Assembly: GCA_937967685.1 (NCBI GenBank)
Contig: CALBTX010000066.1
Span: forward strand, 1 to 19,733
From: an uncultured Bacillaceae bacterium
Lineage (GTDB): Bacteria > Bacillota > Bacilli > Caldalkalibacillales > Caldalkalibacillaceae
Length of the DNA stretch: 19,733 nucleotides
Direction: 5' to 3'
Shown here: positions 8,343 to 16,014 of the stretch, piece after piece
Numbering within the stretch: the stretch's first letter is position 1
Layout: each line of letters opens with the position of its first letter
Made by a program: the position numbers and the translations under genes
Notes under the pieces: generated by a model
What the model was told of the DNA's origin: nothing
Seen by the model: the letters and a program-made list of their open reading frames with translations, nothing else
Databases searched by the model: none

Positions 8343-10684
8343 TGAAAATCATCGAGCTGCAGGTAGACGGTTTCGGTCTGTACCATGATTTTCACCTGGG
8401 GGAAGACGCCTTTTCGGCGCCGATAACTGTCTTTTACGGTTTGAATGAGGCTGGAAAATCGACGCTGCATGCCTTTATCCGTGCCATTCTCTTCGGTTTC
8501 CCGGTGAGGGGCCGGAGAACATATGAACCGTTGAGGGGAGGACGACTGGGAGGAAGAATCACCCTCAAAGATCCCCAGGGAGAACGGGTGCGAATCGAAA
8601 GGCATGCGCCGCCCAAAAAAGGAACGGTCAAAGTGTATACCGAACAAGGCCACATTGAAGGCGAAGCATTTCTGAACAGGCTGTTAGGAAACGTTTCCGC
8701 CGCACAGTTTGAGAATATTTTTGCCTTCAGTCATGACGAGCTGCAACGCTTGGAAACGCTGCATAGCGAGGAAATATCCGCTTATTTATATCATGCGTTA
8801 CTCGGAACGGGATCAGTTGATTTGCTGGACACCGAACGGAAGATGCGCCAAAACCAGGATGAACTGTTTAAACCGAGAGCTGTGAAGCCGCAAATGAACC
8901 GCCTGCTGAAAGCATTGGAACAAAAAGAAGCGGAACTGGAACAGATCGAGGCCAGATTGGCTGAATACGCCCCTCTGCAAGATGAATTGCGCATGGAAGA
9001 AGATCAGCTTGCGCGCTTGGAGGATGAACGCCGAGAAGCCGAAGCAGAGCGCCAACGCGTGCGCCTTGTTCTGGAAGAATGGCGAAAGGTGCAAACAAAG
9101 GAGGAGGAATTGCATCAGATCACTGCCGAACGGGAGATCCTTCAAGCGGACATCGCCGACCATCTGGAGCTGCTTGGCCCTTCATGGAGCAAAGAAAAAG
9201 TGAGCGCGGTGGATCTGACCATACAAACCCGCGATGCCTTATTAAAATTGGCGGGCGAAAAAAAGCAGGCGGAAGAGGCGCTCGAACAGCTTCAGGAGGA
9301 GAGCGAAAGAGCGCTCGACAACGTTCACCGTCTTCAGGAAGCATTGAAAGCGGAGGAAGAACGGCTGCTGATGGAACAGCCCCAAAAAGAAGTTCAGGGG
9401 GATATCCGTGAGGAAGATGTTGATCCGCAAGCAAAGAAAAAAGTAGCCAAGAAAAAAGGACAAAAAAGGAAACAGCGGGCTGCGGTCAGCGCTGCTTTAG
9501 CCGCTCTCATTCCGGCCGTCCTGCTGGCTTACGATCAGCTCTTGGGAGCGGTGATCGTCCTGCTCTGTTTAGCTTACGTCACTTACTTGCAGTTTCAAAA
9601 AGACGACGAGGAACGTTTGACCGACCTGCGGAATCAACAACAATTTGCGGAAGAACGTTTGATCAAAAAACAAGAGAGTGAACGGCAGATGCGCCAATTG
9701 GAACGGGAGCTTGATGAAGCTTTCAAGCGAGTTCAGGCCATCAATCGAAAGAAAGATCAACAGGAACAGCTGACGCGGGAAATAAGGGACTGGTGGCAGG
9801 CAAAGACGAACGAGATGGCCTTACCTGCAGATATCTCTCCGGACGGATTAGCCGTGTTGCTGCACACGCTGGCGGAAACGAAGCGAGCGCTTAAGCGCGA
9901 ACAGCGTCTAAAGATGCGGCAAGCACAGTGTCAAGCAGCCGTCGATGCCTGGAAACAAAATCTGAACGAACATGGCGGCAGCGGTTCATTTTCCGCCAAG
10001 GATTGGCAAGAACGGCTTGCAGAGATTGAACAACGGGAAAACAGGATGGTCGAAGAGATGCAACGGCGGGCCACGCGCATCGGCCAGCTGAAAGCGGAAC
10101 TCGAAGAACGGGCATCCGCAGAGGAACTTGCGCTCAAGCGGCAGGAGTTTGAAGAAATGAAACACCGTTTCAACGCTTTGGCCAAGTCGTGGAGCATATA
10201 CCGGATCGCTGAACATTTATGCACGTCGATGCGCCGCACGTATGAAGAGGAACGACAGCCGGAGGTGTTGCGGGAGGCCGGCCGCTGGATGCAGCGGATC
10301 ACCTCGGGACGCTATGCCCGGGTGATCGCTCCTTTGGGTCAGCGGGACTTTGTGCTCGTCACTCCACAGGGGGAACGGTTGACGACGAAACAGTTGAGCC
10401 GGGGAACGGTGGAACAGCTTTATTTGGCTTTGCGTTTCGCTCTCGTTCAGGCCTACGGCAAACATGTTTGCCTGCCTGTGATCATGGACGATGTTTTTGT
10501 TCATTTTGATGCCCGCCGACTGCGGCAAACATTGCTTGGGCTAGTGGAGCTATCCCGTTCCCGTCAAATTTTGTTGTTCACCTGTCATGAACATGTCCTG
10601 CGGCAAATTGAAGAGGTGGTTGATGATGTTCACGTCATCGCATTAGGCCAGCCAGACGAGCGGGTGTTGAGTCATGTTTTTTAA
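8339..10684 (+). CDS. yhaN: YhaN-like SMC/Rad50-type ATPase with central membrane hairpin
   Basis: ATPase partner of the preceding nuclease, laid out as in Rad50/SbcC. Walker A GLNEAGKST is at about residues 34-42. Long coiled coil spans about 165-340 and about 425-650. The ABC signature-like SRGTVEQLYLALRFA is at about 686, Walker B LPVIMDDVFVHFD at about 714, and the switch histidine in LFTCHEH just after. Where SbcC and Rad50 carry a CxxC zinc hook there is no such motif. Instead a Lys-rich stretch (KKKVAKKKGQKRKQR) precedes two hydrophobic segments (about residues 382-397 and 401-420), which suggests a membrane hairpin at the tip of the coiled coil. At 781 residues it is shorter than B. 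subtilis YhaN (over 900 as I recall). GGAGGTGAT gives a strong ribosome site; ATG 8339 overlaps the yhaO stop. Its own end overlaps pxpB by 11 bases. Confidence 0.88.
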   Translation: MMKIIELQVDGFGLYHDFHLGEDAFSAPITVFYGLNEAGKSTLHAFIRAILFGFPVRGRRTYEPLRGGRLGGRITLKDPQGERVRIERHAPPKKGTVKVYTEQGHIEGEAFLNRLLGNVSAAQFENIFAFSHDELQRLETLHSEEISAYLYHALLGTGSVDLLDTERKMRQNQDELFKPRAVKPQMNRLLKALEQKEAELEQIEARLAEYAPLQDELRMEEDQLARLEDERREAEAERQRVRLVLEEWRKVQTKEEELHQITAEREILQADIADHLELLGPSWSKEKVSAVDLTIQTRDALLKLAGEKKQAEEALEQLQEESERALDNVHRLQEALKAEEERLLMEQPQKEVQGDIREEDVDPQAKKKVAKKKGQKRKQRAAVSAALAALIPAVLLAYDQLLGAVIVLLCLAYVTYLQFQKDDEERLTDLRNQQQFAEERLIKKQESERQMRQLERELDEAFKRVQAINRKKDQQEQLTREIRDWWQAKTNEMALPADISPDGLAVLLHTLAETKRALKREQRLKMRQAQCQAAVDAWKQNLNEHGGSGSFSAKDWQERLAEIEQRENRMVEEMQRRATRIGQLKAELEERASAEELALKRQEFEEMKHRFNALAKSWSIYRIAEHLCTSMRRTYEEERQPEVLREAGRWMQRITSGRYARVIAPLGQRDFVLVTPQGERLTTKQLSRGTVEQLYLALRFALVQAYGKHVCLPVIMDDVFVHFDARRLRQTLLGLVELSRSRQILLFTCHEHVLRQIEEVVDDVHVIALGQPDERVLSHVF

Positions 10685-11366
10685 ACCGTTAGGAGACCAG
10701 GCGGTGATCATGACGCTTGGAGATGATATTTCGGTAGAAACACAGCGCAAAATCCGGCAATGGTGCCGCTTGCTGGAGCAGACCGAGCTGGAAGGCATCA
10801 TCGATTGGCTGCCGACGTATACGAATATTACGTTTTATTATGCGCCCGATGTCTGGGAGTATGATCAACTGGTCCGTTATCTTCAACACTTAGCGGACCG
10901 TTTAGAACCGTCAGCTCACATTCATGTACGTGTGCACGAAATTCCCGTCTGTTACGGGGGAGAGTTCGGGCCGGATTTGGCAGAGGTGGCCGATTACCAC
11001 GGCTTGCGGGCCGAAGAAGTGATCGAGATACATACCGCACCCCAATACTTGGTGTACATGATCGGTTTTGCCCCGGGTTTCCCGTATCTTGGGGGCATGT
11101 CCCCGGCGATCGCCACCCCCAGGTTGGCCGAGCCCCGCGCCAAAATACCGGCCGGTTCCGTCGGCATTGCCGGTGCTCAAACGGGAATCTACCCTTTGGA
11201 AAGCCCGGGGGGATGGCGGATTATTGGCCGTACGCCTCTCTCCTTATTCACGGTTGAACGCGAGCCGCCGTCGCTGTTAAAAGCCGGGGATCAGGTTCGT
11301 TTTCGTCCGATCAGCAGAGATGAATATGTGGCGATTAAAGAAGCGCAGACATCTGAGGGAAAATGA
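10674..11366 (+). CDS. pxpB: 5-oxoprolinase subunit PxpB (KipI family)
   Basis: With PxpA and PxpC it forms the ATP-dependent 5-oxoprolinase that opens 5-oxoproline (pyroglutamate), a spontaneous damage product of glutamine and glutamate, to L-glutamate. The full family core is present: GFAPGFPYLGGM (about residue 133), RLAEPRAKIPAGSVGIAGAQ and TGIYPLESPGGWRIIGRTPL. Length of 230 residues matches B. subtilis KipI/PxpB (about 240). It begins inside the last codons of yhaN (11-base overlap), so the two are translated from one message. Older annotations call it a KinA inhibitor or allophanate hydrolase subunit 1; its position beside pxpA and pxpC argues for 5-oxoprolinase. Confidence 0.92.
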   Translation: MFFKPLGDQAVIMTLGDDISVETQRKIRQWCRLLEQTELEGIIDWLPTYTNITFYYAPDVWEYDQLVRYLQHLADRLEPSAHIHVRVHEIPVCYGGEFGPDLAEVADYHGLRAEEVIEIHTAPQYLVYMIGFAPGFPYLGGMSPAIATPRLAEPRAKIPAGSVGIAGAQTGIYPLESPGGWRIIGRTPLSLFTVEREPPSLLKAGDQVRFRPISRDEYVAIKEAQTSEGK

Positions 11367-11384
11367 TATCGAAGGCGGAGGTAG

Positions 11385-11458
11385 ATGAAAGTACGGATGA
11401 GGGATGATCAAAGCGAGGAACATGAAAGTACGGATGAGGCGTGATCAAAGCGAGGACG
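11385..11458 (+). repeat. Two 37-bp direct repeats in a purine-rich spacer
   Basis: The roughly 200-base spacer between pxpB and pxpA (11367-11567) is strongly purine-rich on the plus strand and contains two 37-bp copies (11385-11421, 11422-11458). They differ at about four positions, and decayed fragments follow (ATGAAAG at 11459 and onward). Each copy starts ATGAAAGTACGGATGAGG and contains TGATCAAAGCGAGGA. Because the purine-rich text creates ribosome-site-like GAGG strings before ATGs, three tiny frames can be read here (about 19, 28 and 13 residues, starting near 11385, 11422 and 11512). I see no known gene or hairpin in the spacer. Confidence 0.85.
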
Positions 11459-11567
11459 ATGAAAGGATGCTGAATACGCGGATGAAGGAAAGAGAGGGTA
11501 AGGCTTAAGGATGATGAAAATGGGTGAAGCAAACGAGGACGAAGGATGGTAGGAATGGGGTGAAGGC

Positions 11568-12329
11568 GTGAAAACGATTGATTTGAATTGTGATTTGGGA
11601 GAAAGTTTCGGCGTGTACACGTTAGGGCAGGATAAGCTGATGTTAAACGAAGTGACTTCCGCCAATATTGCCTGCGGCTATCATGCCGGCGATCATCGCG
11701 TGCTCGATGAAACCGTGTTGGCCGCAAAGCAGAGGGGAGTGGCCATCGGCGCTCACCCCGGTCTGCCCGATTTGGCCGGGTTTGGACGCAGGGTGATGCA
11801 ACTGTCAGCGCGCGAAGTGTACCAATTAATGATATATCAACTGGGAGCGATAGCGGCTTTTACCCGCATTCATCAGACTCGTCTCCATCATGTCAAACCG
11901 CACGGAGCGTTATACAACATGGCCAGTGTTGATCGTGAAACGGCTTTGGCCATCGTTTCAGCTGTCAGAGACTTTGATCCCTCTTTGATTCTATACGCCT
12001 TGGCAGGCAGTGAACTATGTCAGGTGGGTCAGGAAAGAGGCTTGCGGGTGGCCCGCGAGGTGTTTGCCGACCGCACTTACCAGCCGGACGGCACGTTAAC
12101 CCCAAGGACGCAAGCGGAGGCGCTCATTGACGATCCGCAACAAGCGGCGCACCAAATTTTAAATATCGTTCGGCATGGAAAGGTACTGGCCGCCAACGGC
12201 ACGGAAATCCAGCTGCGAGCGGACACCGTCTGTGTTCACGGGGACAACGAACAGGCCCTTGTTTTTGTCCGCCGTTTGCGCAAAGCGCTGGATGAGGCGG
12301 GGATTGTCTTTCGGGCAGTGGGGAATTAA
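11568..12329 (+). CDS. pxpA: 5-oxoprolinase subunit PxpA (LamB/YcsF family)
   Basis: Subunit A of the 5-oxoprolinase. Family hallmarks are all present: DLNCDLGESFG at residue 5, TSANIACGYHAGDH (about 30-43), GAHPGLPDLAGFGRR (about 61-75) and HHVKPHGALYNM (about 107). At 253 residues it is the normal length. It starts with GTG at 11568, preceded by GGGGTGAAGG. It lies about 200 bases after pxpB across a repeat-bearing spacer and 37 bases before pxpC, so it is probably part of the same operon. Confidence 0.94.
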   Translation: MKTIDLNCDLGESFGVYTLGQDKLMLNEVTSANIACGYHAGDHRVLDETVLAAKQRGVAIGAHPGLPDLAGFGRRVMQLSAREVYQLMIYQLGAIAAFTRIHQTRLHHVKPHGALYNMASVDRETALAIVSAVRDFDPSLILYALAGSELCQVGQERGLRVAREVFADRTYQPDGTLTPRTQAEALIDDPQQAAHQILNIVRHGKVLAANGTEIQLRADTVCVHGDNEQALVFVRRLRKALDEAGIVFRAVGN

Positions 12330-12366
12330 CCGAAACATCGCCAGCCGGGTAAGGAGCGGAACACGT

Positions 12367-13335
12367 ATGCAAGGCATTGAAATCAAGAAAGCCGGTTTGT
12401 TAACTTCAATACAAGATCTGGGGAGATTTGGTTATCAACGGGACGGTCTGCCCGTTGGCGGGGCGATGGACCCTTACGCCTTTCAAATCGCCAATTTGCT
12501 CGTCGGCAACCGGCCCAACGAAGCGGCATTGGAAATCACTTTGACCGGACCCCATCTTAAATTTCACGGAGAGCATCTGGTCGCCCTGTGCGGCGGTGAT
12601 TTTGCCCCTCGTCTGAACGGGTCGCCCGTGCCTCAGTGGCAAACCCTCCGCATCCGTGACGGAGATGAGCTTGTCATCGGTGCAGCGAGCAGCGGCTGCC
12701 GCGCCTATCTGGCTGTTGGCGGAGGCTTGCGTGTGCCCCAAGTGTTAGGCAGTGCGTCGACATTAATGAGGGCGAAAATCGGAGGCTGGCAGGGACGAGC
12801 TCTGGTCAATGGGGACATCATACCGACAAATAACATGGGCAAAGCTGTGCTTCCCCGGGGCGTGCGGAGCAGAAGCTTGGCCCATGATTGGCGGCCGTTG
12901 TATGCCGGACATGCCCGGGTGAGAGTGATGCTCGGCCCGCAGGAAGACGCTTTTACGGAAAAGGGACTAAACACTTTTCTGCGAGCCAAGTATACCGTGA
13001 CCGCAAATTCTGACCGGATGGGTTACCGTCTCCAGGGCCCGCCTGTCGAACACAGGGATGGGGCGGACATTATTTCCGATGCCGTTCCTTTGGGAGGTGT
13101 CCAAGTGCCCCCAAACGGCCAGCCCATCCTGTTGATGGCCGACCGGCAACCGACCGGAGGATATACGAAAATCGGCACGGTGATCAGCGCGGACATTCCT
13201 AAGGTGGCCCAACTCGTTCCCGGTCAGACGATATCTTTCGAGCGGACGACTCTTAAAGAAGCTCAGCACGAATGGCGGCGCCTGAAAAAAAGATTTTCCA
13301 TGTGGGCAAAAATCATCCGTTCGTTCATTGATTAA
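12367..13335 (+). CDS. pxpC: 5-oxoprolinase subunit PxpC (KipA family)
   Basis: Partner of PxpB in the 5-oxoprolinase, cyclophilin-like fold. Family motifs: LLTSIQDLGRFGYQ near residue 11, LPVGGAMDPYAFQIANLLVGN, ALEITLTGPHLKF and, near the end, PILLMADRQPTGGYTKIGTVISADI. Length is 322 residues, typical for the family. ATG 12367 follows AAGGAG by ten bases; the frame is open further upstream into pxpA, but that stretch has none of the family sequence. The stop codon overlaps the -35 element proposed for pgi, so the oxoprolinase operon likely ends here, although I see no terminator. Confidence 0.93.
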   Translation: MQGIEIKKAGLLTSIQDLGRFGYQRDGLPVGGAMDPYAFQIANLLVGNRPNEAALEITLTGPHLKFHGEHLVALCGGDFAPRLNGSPVPQWQTLRIRDGDELVIGAASSGCRAYLAVGGGLRVPQVLGSASTLMRAKIGGWQGRALVNGDIIPTNNMGKAVLPRGVRSRSLAHDWRPLYAGHARVRVMLGPQEDAFTEKGLNTFLRAKYTVTANSDRMGYRLQGPPVEHRDGADIISDAVPLGGVQVPPNGQPILLMADRQPTGGYTKIGTVISADIPKVAQLVPGQTISFERTTLKEAQHEWRRLKKRFSMWAKIIRSFID

Positions 13336-13356
13336 GACACAAATATTCTGTAAATT
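13328..13356 (+). promoter_or_regulatory. Sigma-A-like promoter of pgi
   Basis: TTGATT, a 17-base spacer, then TAAATT; each box matches the vegetative consensus at four of six positions. The -35 overlaps the pxpC stop codon, and the transcript would start about 30 bases before the pgi start. A small inverted repeat, AGTGA...TCACT, lies between this promoter and the ribosome site (13361-13378); its role, if any, is unknown. Confidence 0.45.
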
Positions 13357-13393
13357 AGAAAGTGAACACATTGTCACTATGGAGGGGTGAAGG

Positions 13394-14740
13394 TTGTCGC
13401 TCAGTTTCGATTATTCCAATGCACTCGAGTTTATGACCACGGCAGACATTGATAAACAGGAACAACAAGTTGGGAAAGCCCACCATTGGCTGCATCAGAG
13501 AACGGGTGCCGGGAGTGAATACGCCGGCTGGGTGGATCTTCCGCAGCGTTACGACAGAGAAGAATTCCGGCGCATTCAACAAACGGCCGAACGCATCCGG
13601 AGCGAGGCGGATGCACTCGTTGTCATTGGCATCGGCGGTTCTTATTTGGGTGCCAAAGCGGGCATTCGCTTCTTAAACCATGCTTTTCATAACCAGCTGT
13701 CGAAAAAAGAGCGCACCGCCCCTGAGATTTACTTTGCCGGTCAGCATCTGAGTCCCACTTATTTGCAGGAATTGCTGCACATCTTGAAGGATAAAAGCAT
13801 CTTCCTCAACGTCATTTCCAAATCGGGGACAACGACGGAACCGGCCATCGCTTTTCGTTTTTTCCGCGGATTGCTGGAAAAGAAATACGGAAAGGAGGGA
13901 GCGCGCAATCGAATCATCGCCACGACAGACCGTACCAAAGGGGCCTTGAAACAATTGGCTGATGAAGAGGGATATGAAACGTTTGTCGTCCCTGATGACG
14001 TCGGCGGACGTTATTCCGTACTGACGCCTGTCGGACTGCTGCCCTTGGCTGCCGCGGGCGTTGATATCAGTCAGGTCATGCAGGGGGCCCGGGAGGCGAG
14101 CGAACGGTACGCCAACCCCGCGCTGGCTGAAAACGAAGCTTATCAATATGCGGTCATTCGCAACCATTTTTATCGCCGGGGAAAAACGATTGAACTGTTG
14201 GTCAATTACGAACCGGCGCTGGATGAGTTTGCCGAATGGTGGAAACAATTGTTTGGTGAAAGCGAAGGGAAGGACGGAAAAGGGATCTTCCCGGCGGCAG
14301 TGCATTTCTCCACGGACTTGCACTCGATGGGGCAGTACATACAGGACGGCCTGCGCCAGCTTTTCGAAACGGTCATTTATGTCGATGAACCGGTTCACGA
14401 TTTGATCATTCCGCAAGATGATCACAATCTGGACGGGTTGAATGAGATTGCCGGCCGATCGCTCCACGAAGTCAATCGCAAGGCTTTTCAAGGCACCTTG
14501 CTTGCTCATACCGACGGTCAAGTCCCCAATCTCGTCGTTCGCATTCCACAGATCAGTCCCGCCGCATTCGGGCACCTCGTTTATTTCTTTGAAAAGGCGT
14601 GCGGTATGAGCGGTTATCTCCTGGGGGTCAATCCGTTCGATCAACCGGGTGTCGAAGCTTATAAACAAAATATGTTTGCTCTTTTGGGTAAAAAAGGGTA
14701 TGAACAAAAGAAACAATTGTTGGAAAGCCGCCTGAAATAA
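13394..14740 (+). CDS. pgi: Glucose-6-phosphate isomerase
   Basis: Interconverts glucose 6-phosphate and fructose 6-phosphate in glycolysis and gluconeogenesis. Both family signatures are seen: DDVGGRYSVLTPVGLLP (about residue 200) and GVNPFDQPGVEAYK (about 412). The sugar-phosphate binding loops VIGIGGSYLGAKA (about 76) and VISKSGTTTEPAIAFR (about 140) are intact. Length of 448 residues matches the roughly 450-residue Bacillus form. It starts with TTG at 13394, right after an excellent ribosome site, GGAGGGGTGA. It is followed 30 bases later by the ytkL start, so the two are probably cotranscribed up to the terminator after ytkL. Confidence 0.97.
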   Translation: MSLSFDYSNALEFMTTADIDKQEQQVGKAHHWLHQRTGAGSEYAGWVDLPQRYDREEFRRIQQTAERIRSEADALVVIGIGGSYLGAKAGIRFLNHAFHNQLSKKERTAPEIYFAGQHLSPTYLQELLHILKDKSIFLNVISKSGTTTEPAIAFRFFRGLLEKKYGKEGARNRIIATTDRTKGALKQLADEEGYETFVVPDDVGGRYSVLTPVGLLPLAAAGVDISQVMQGAREASERYANPALAENEAYQYAVIRNHFYRRGKTIELLVNYEPALDEFAEWWKQLFGESEGKDGKGIFPAAVHFSTDLHSMGQYIQDGLRQLFETVIYVDEPVHDLIIPQDDHNLDGLNEIAGRSLHEVNRKAFQGTLLAHTDGQVPNLVVRIPQISPAAFGHLVYFFEKACGMSGYLLGVNPFDQPGVEAYKQNMFALLGKKGYEQKKQLLESRLK

Positions 14741-14770
14741 AATTGATCAAATTAAAGGAGGATGATTGTC

Positions 14771-15460
14771 ATGAAAATCACCTATCATGGGCAAAGCTGT
14801 GTTCAAGTGGAAAACGACCAATTTTCGCTGATCATTGATCCGTTCCTGAACGGGAATCCCCTGGCCAAGACAAAACCGGAAGACATCACAGTCGATTATA
14901 TTCTGCTTACTCACGGTCATAACGATCATGTGGGCGATACGGAACAAATCGCCAAAAACAATCAGGCAACGGTCATCGCTCCGAACGAATTGGCCGTTTA
15001 TTTGGGCTGGCAAGGCTGTCAAGTGCACCCGATGCATATCGGCGGTGCCTATACGTTTGAGTTCGGCAAGGTCAAATTGACGCAGGCGTTCCATGGTTCG
15101 GCGCGCACATTGGATGACAAGCAGGAAATCATTTACACGGGCATGCCGGCCGGCATTTTACTGACGATGGACAATAAAACGATTTATCATGCGGGAGATA
15201 CGGCACTGTTCGGCGATATGAAACTGATCGGGGAATTGAATGATATTGACCTCGCTTTTTTGCCGATTGGAGATAATTTCACAATGGGTCCTGAAGATGC
15301 GTTGCTCGCGGCCGAATGGGTGCAGGCCAAACGGGTCGTGCCCATCCATTATAATACGTTCCCGCTGATCGAACAGGACGGGTATCAATTTGTCGAACAA
15401 TTAAAGGCGAAAGGCATTGAAGGGCAAGTGATGGAGGTCCAAGATCAGATAGAACTGTAG
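14771..15460 (+). CDS. ytkL: UPF0173 metal-dependent hydrolase (YtkL)
   Basis: Metallo-beta-lactamase-fold hydrolase of the UPF0173 group; the natural substrate is unknown to me. The metal motif THGHNDHVGD is at residues 47-56 (His48, His50, Asp52, His53). A second histidine site, QAFHGS, and the bridging aspartate in IYHAGDTALFGDM follow, and a final metal histidine is probable in VVPIHYNTFP. I chose ATG 14771 because AAAGGAGG lies nine bases upstream; an ATG at 14762 abuts the ribosome site and is unlikely. Length is 229 residues. It is followed by a strong intrinsic terminator. Confidence 0.93.
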   Translation: MKITYHGQSCVQVENDQFSLIIDPFLNGNPLAKTKPEDITVDYILLTHGHNDHVGDTEQIAKNNQATVIAPNELAVYLGWQGCQVHPMHIGGAYTFEFGKVKLTQAFHGSARTLDDKQEIIYTGMPAGILLTMDNKTIYHAGDTALFGDMKLIGELNDIDLAFLPIGDNFTMGPEDALLAAEWVQAKRVVPIHYNTFPLIEQDGYQFVEQLKAKGIEGQVMEVQDQIEL

Positions 15461-15475
15461 GGTAGCCCGGCGATT

Positions 15476-15500
15476 GCGGCCATATATGGCCGCTTTTTTT
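15476..15500 (+). terminator. Intrinsic terminator after ytkL
   Basis: A perfect 18-base palindrome, GCGGCCATATATGGCCGC (15476-15493), folds into a seven-pair GC-rich stem with a four-base loop and is followed directly by seven T residues (15494-15500). It lies 15 bases after the ytkL stop and should end the pgi-ytkL transcript. Confidence 0.92.
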
Positions 15501-15568
15501 GTGGGCATGTTTTCTTTGCGTGATTCATATACATGTACAAATTGCCGATCAGGGAGGTTGTGCGACAG

Positions 15569-15844
15569 ATGAAAACCCGCCATCGCTTGCTCATTTCATT
15601 CATTGTGGCCCTGTTTTTGCTTGGCCTTGCCGTTCCCCGCCTGCCGATGTATGGGACAACCATTGAATTCGGCTTTAGTATTTTGTGGTTAGCTTTCTGT
15701 TTGCTGGTCATCGCTGCCAATTTTCATGCCTTATTGCGCCTGGGAAGAGGGGAAACGGTAGAGAAACCGATGATGACGAAAGAACAACGGGAAGCGATCA
15801 AAAGAATTCAACGTTACAAACCGAGAAGGGTACCCTCTAAGTAG
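15569..15844 (+). CDS. Small two-helix membrane protein, unknown function
   Basis: A 91-residue protein that I do not recognise. It has a short basic N-terminus, two hydrophobic segments (about residues 8-23 and 33-55) and a highly basic, charged tail (KEQREAIKRIQRYKPRRVPSK). By the positive-inside rule both ends would face the cytoplasm. AGGGAGG lies 11 bases before ATG 15569, a little far; an in-frame ATG at 15533 would add 12 residues but has no ribosome site. It sits alone between the ytkL terminator and the ytoI promoter. The 170 bases after it hold only two weak inverted repeats (15849-15867, 15899-15915), neither with a T-run. Confidence 0.7.
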   Translation: MKTRHRLLISFIVALFLLGLAVPRLPMYGTTIEFGFSILWLAFCLLVIAANFHALLRLGRGETVEKPMMTKEQREAIKRIQRYKPRRVPSK

Positions 15845-15948
15845 AGGAAATGACGCTCCAAGTCATTCTTAATGCAGGCCGTGTCTTTCATCCCTTTTCT
15901 ATCAAGGTTTGGTAGGGCATTCCCGCTCGTTTCTTTGTCAAGAGCTTA

Positions 15949-15978
15949 TTGCTTTTCGGATCATTTTCTCTGTATAAT
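15949..15978 (+). promoter_or_regulatory. Sigma-A-like promoter of ytoI
   Basis: A perfect TATAAT at 15973-15978 with TTGCTT 18 bases upstream (three of six matches to the -35 consensus). It lies 36 bases before the ytoI start codon. Confidence 0.5.
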
Positions 15979-16014
15979 GACTAAGTAATGAACAAAGAAT
16001 GGTGGAAATGACCT

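Noticed and set aside
11335..11727. A 130-residue minus-strand frame across the pxpB-pxpA spacer
   Set aside because: It overlaps the well-supported pxpA start and pxpB end on the other strand. It is rich in Ser, Pro, His and Phe only because the opposite strand is purine-rich, and it has no recognisable motif.
13361..13378. Inverted repeat AGTGA...TCACT upstream of pgi as an operator
   Set aside because: Five-base arms with an eight-base gap are too short to separate from chance, and I know of no matching regulator site.
13673..14716. A long (347-codon) minus-strand frame opposite pgi
   Set aside because: It is the mirror of a high-confidence pgi coding region and shows no protein motifs; long antisense frames are common in genes of this base composition.
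15849..15915. Two weak hairpins after the small membrane gene as a terminator
   Set aside because: The stems are short or contain a G-T pair, and neither is followed by a run of T.
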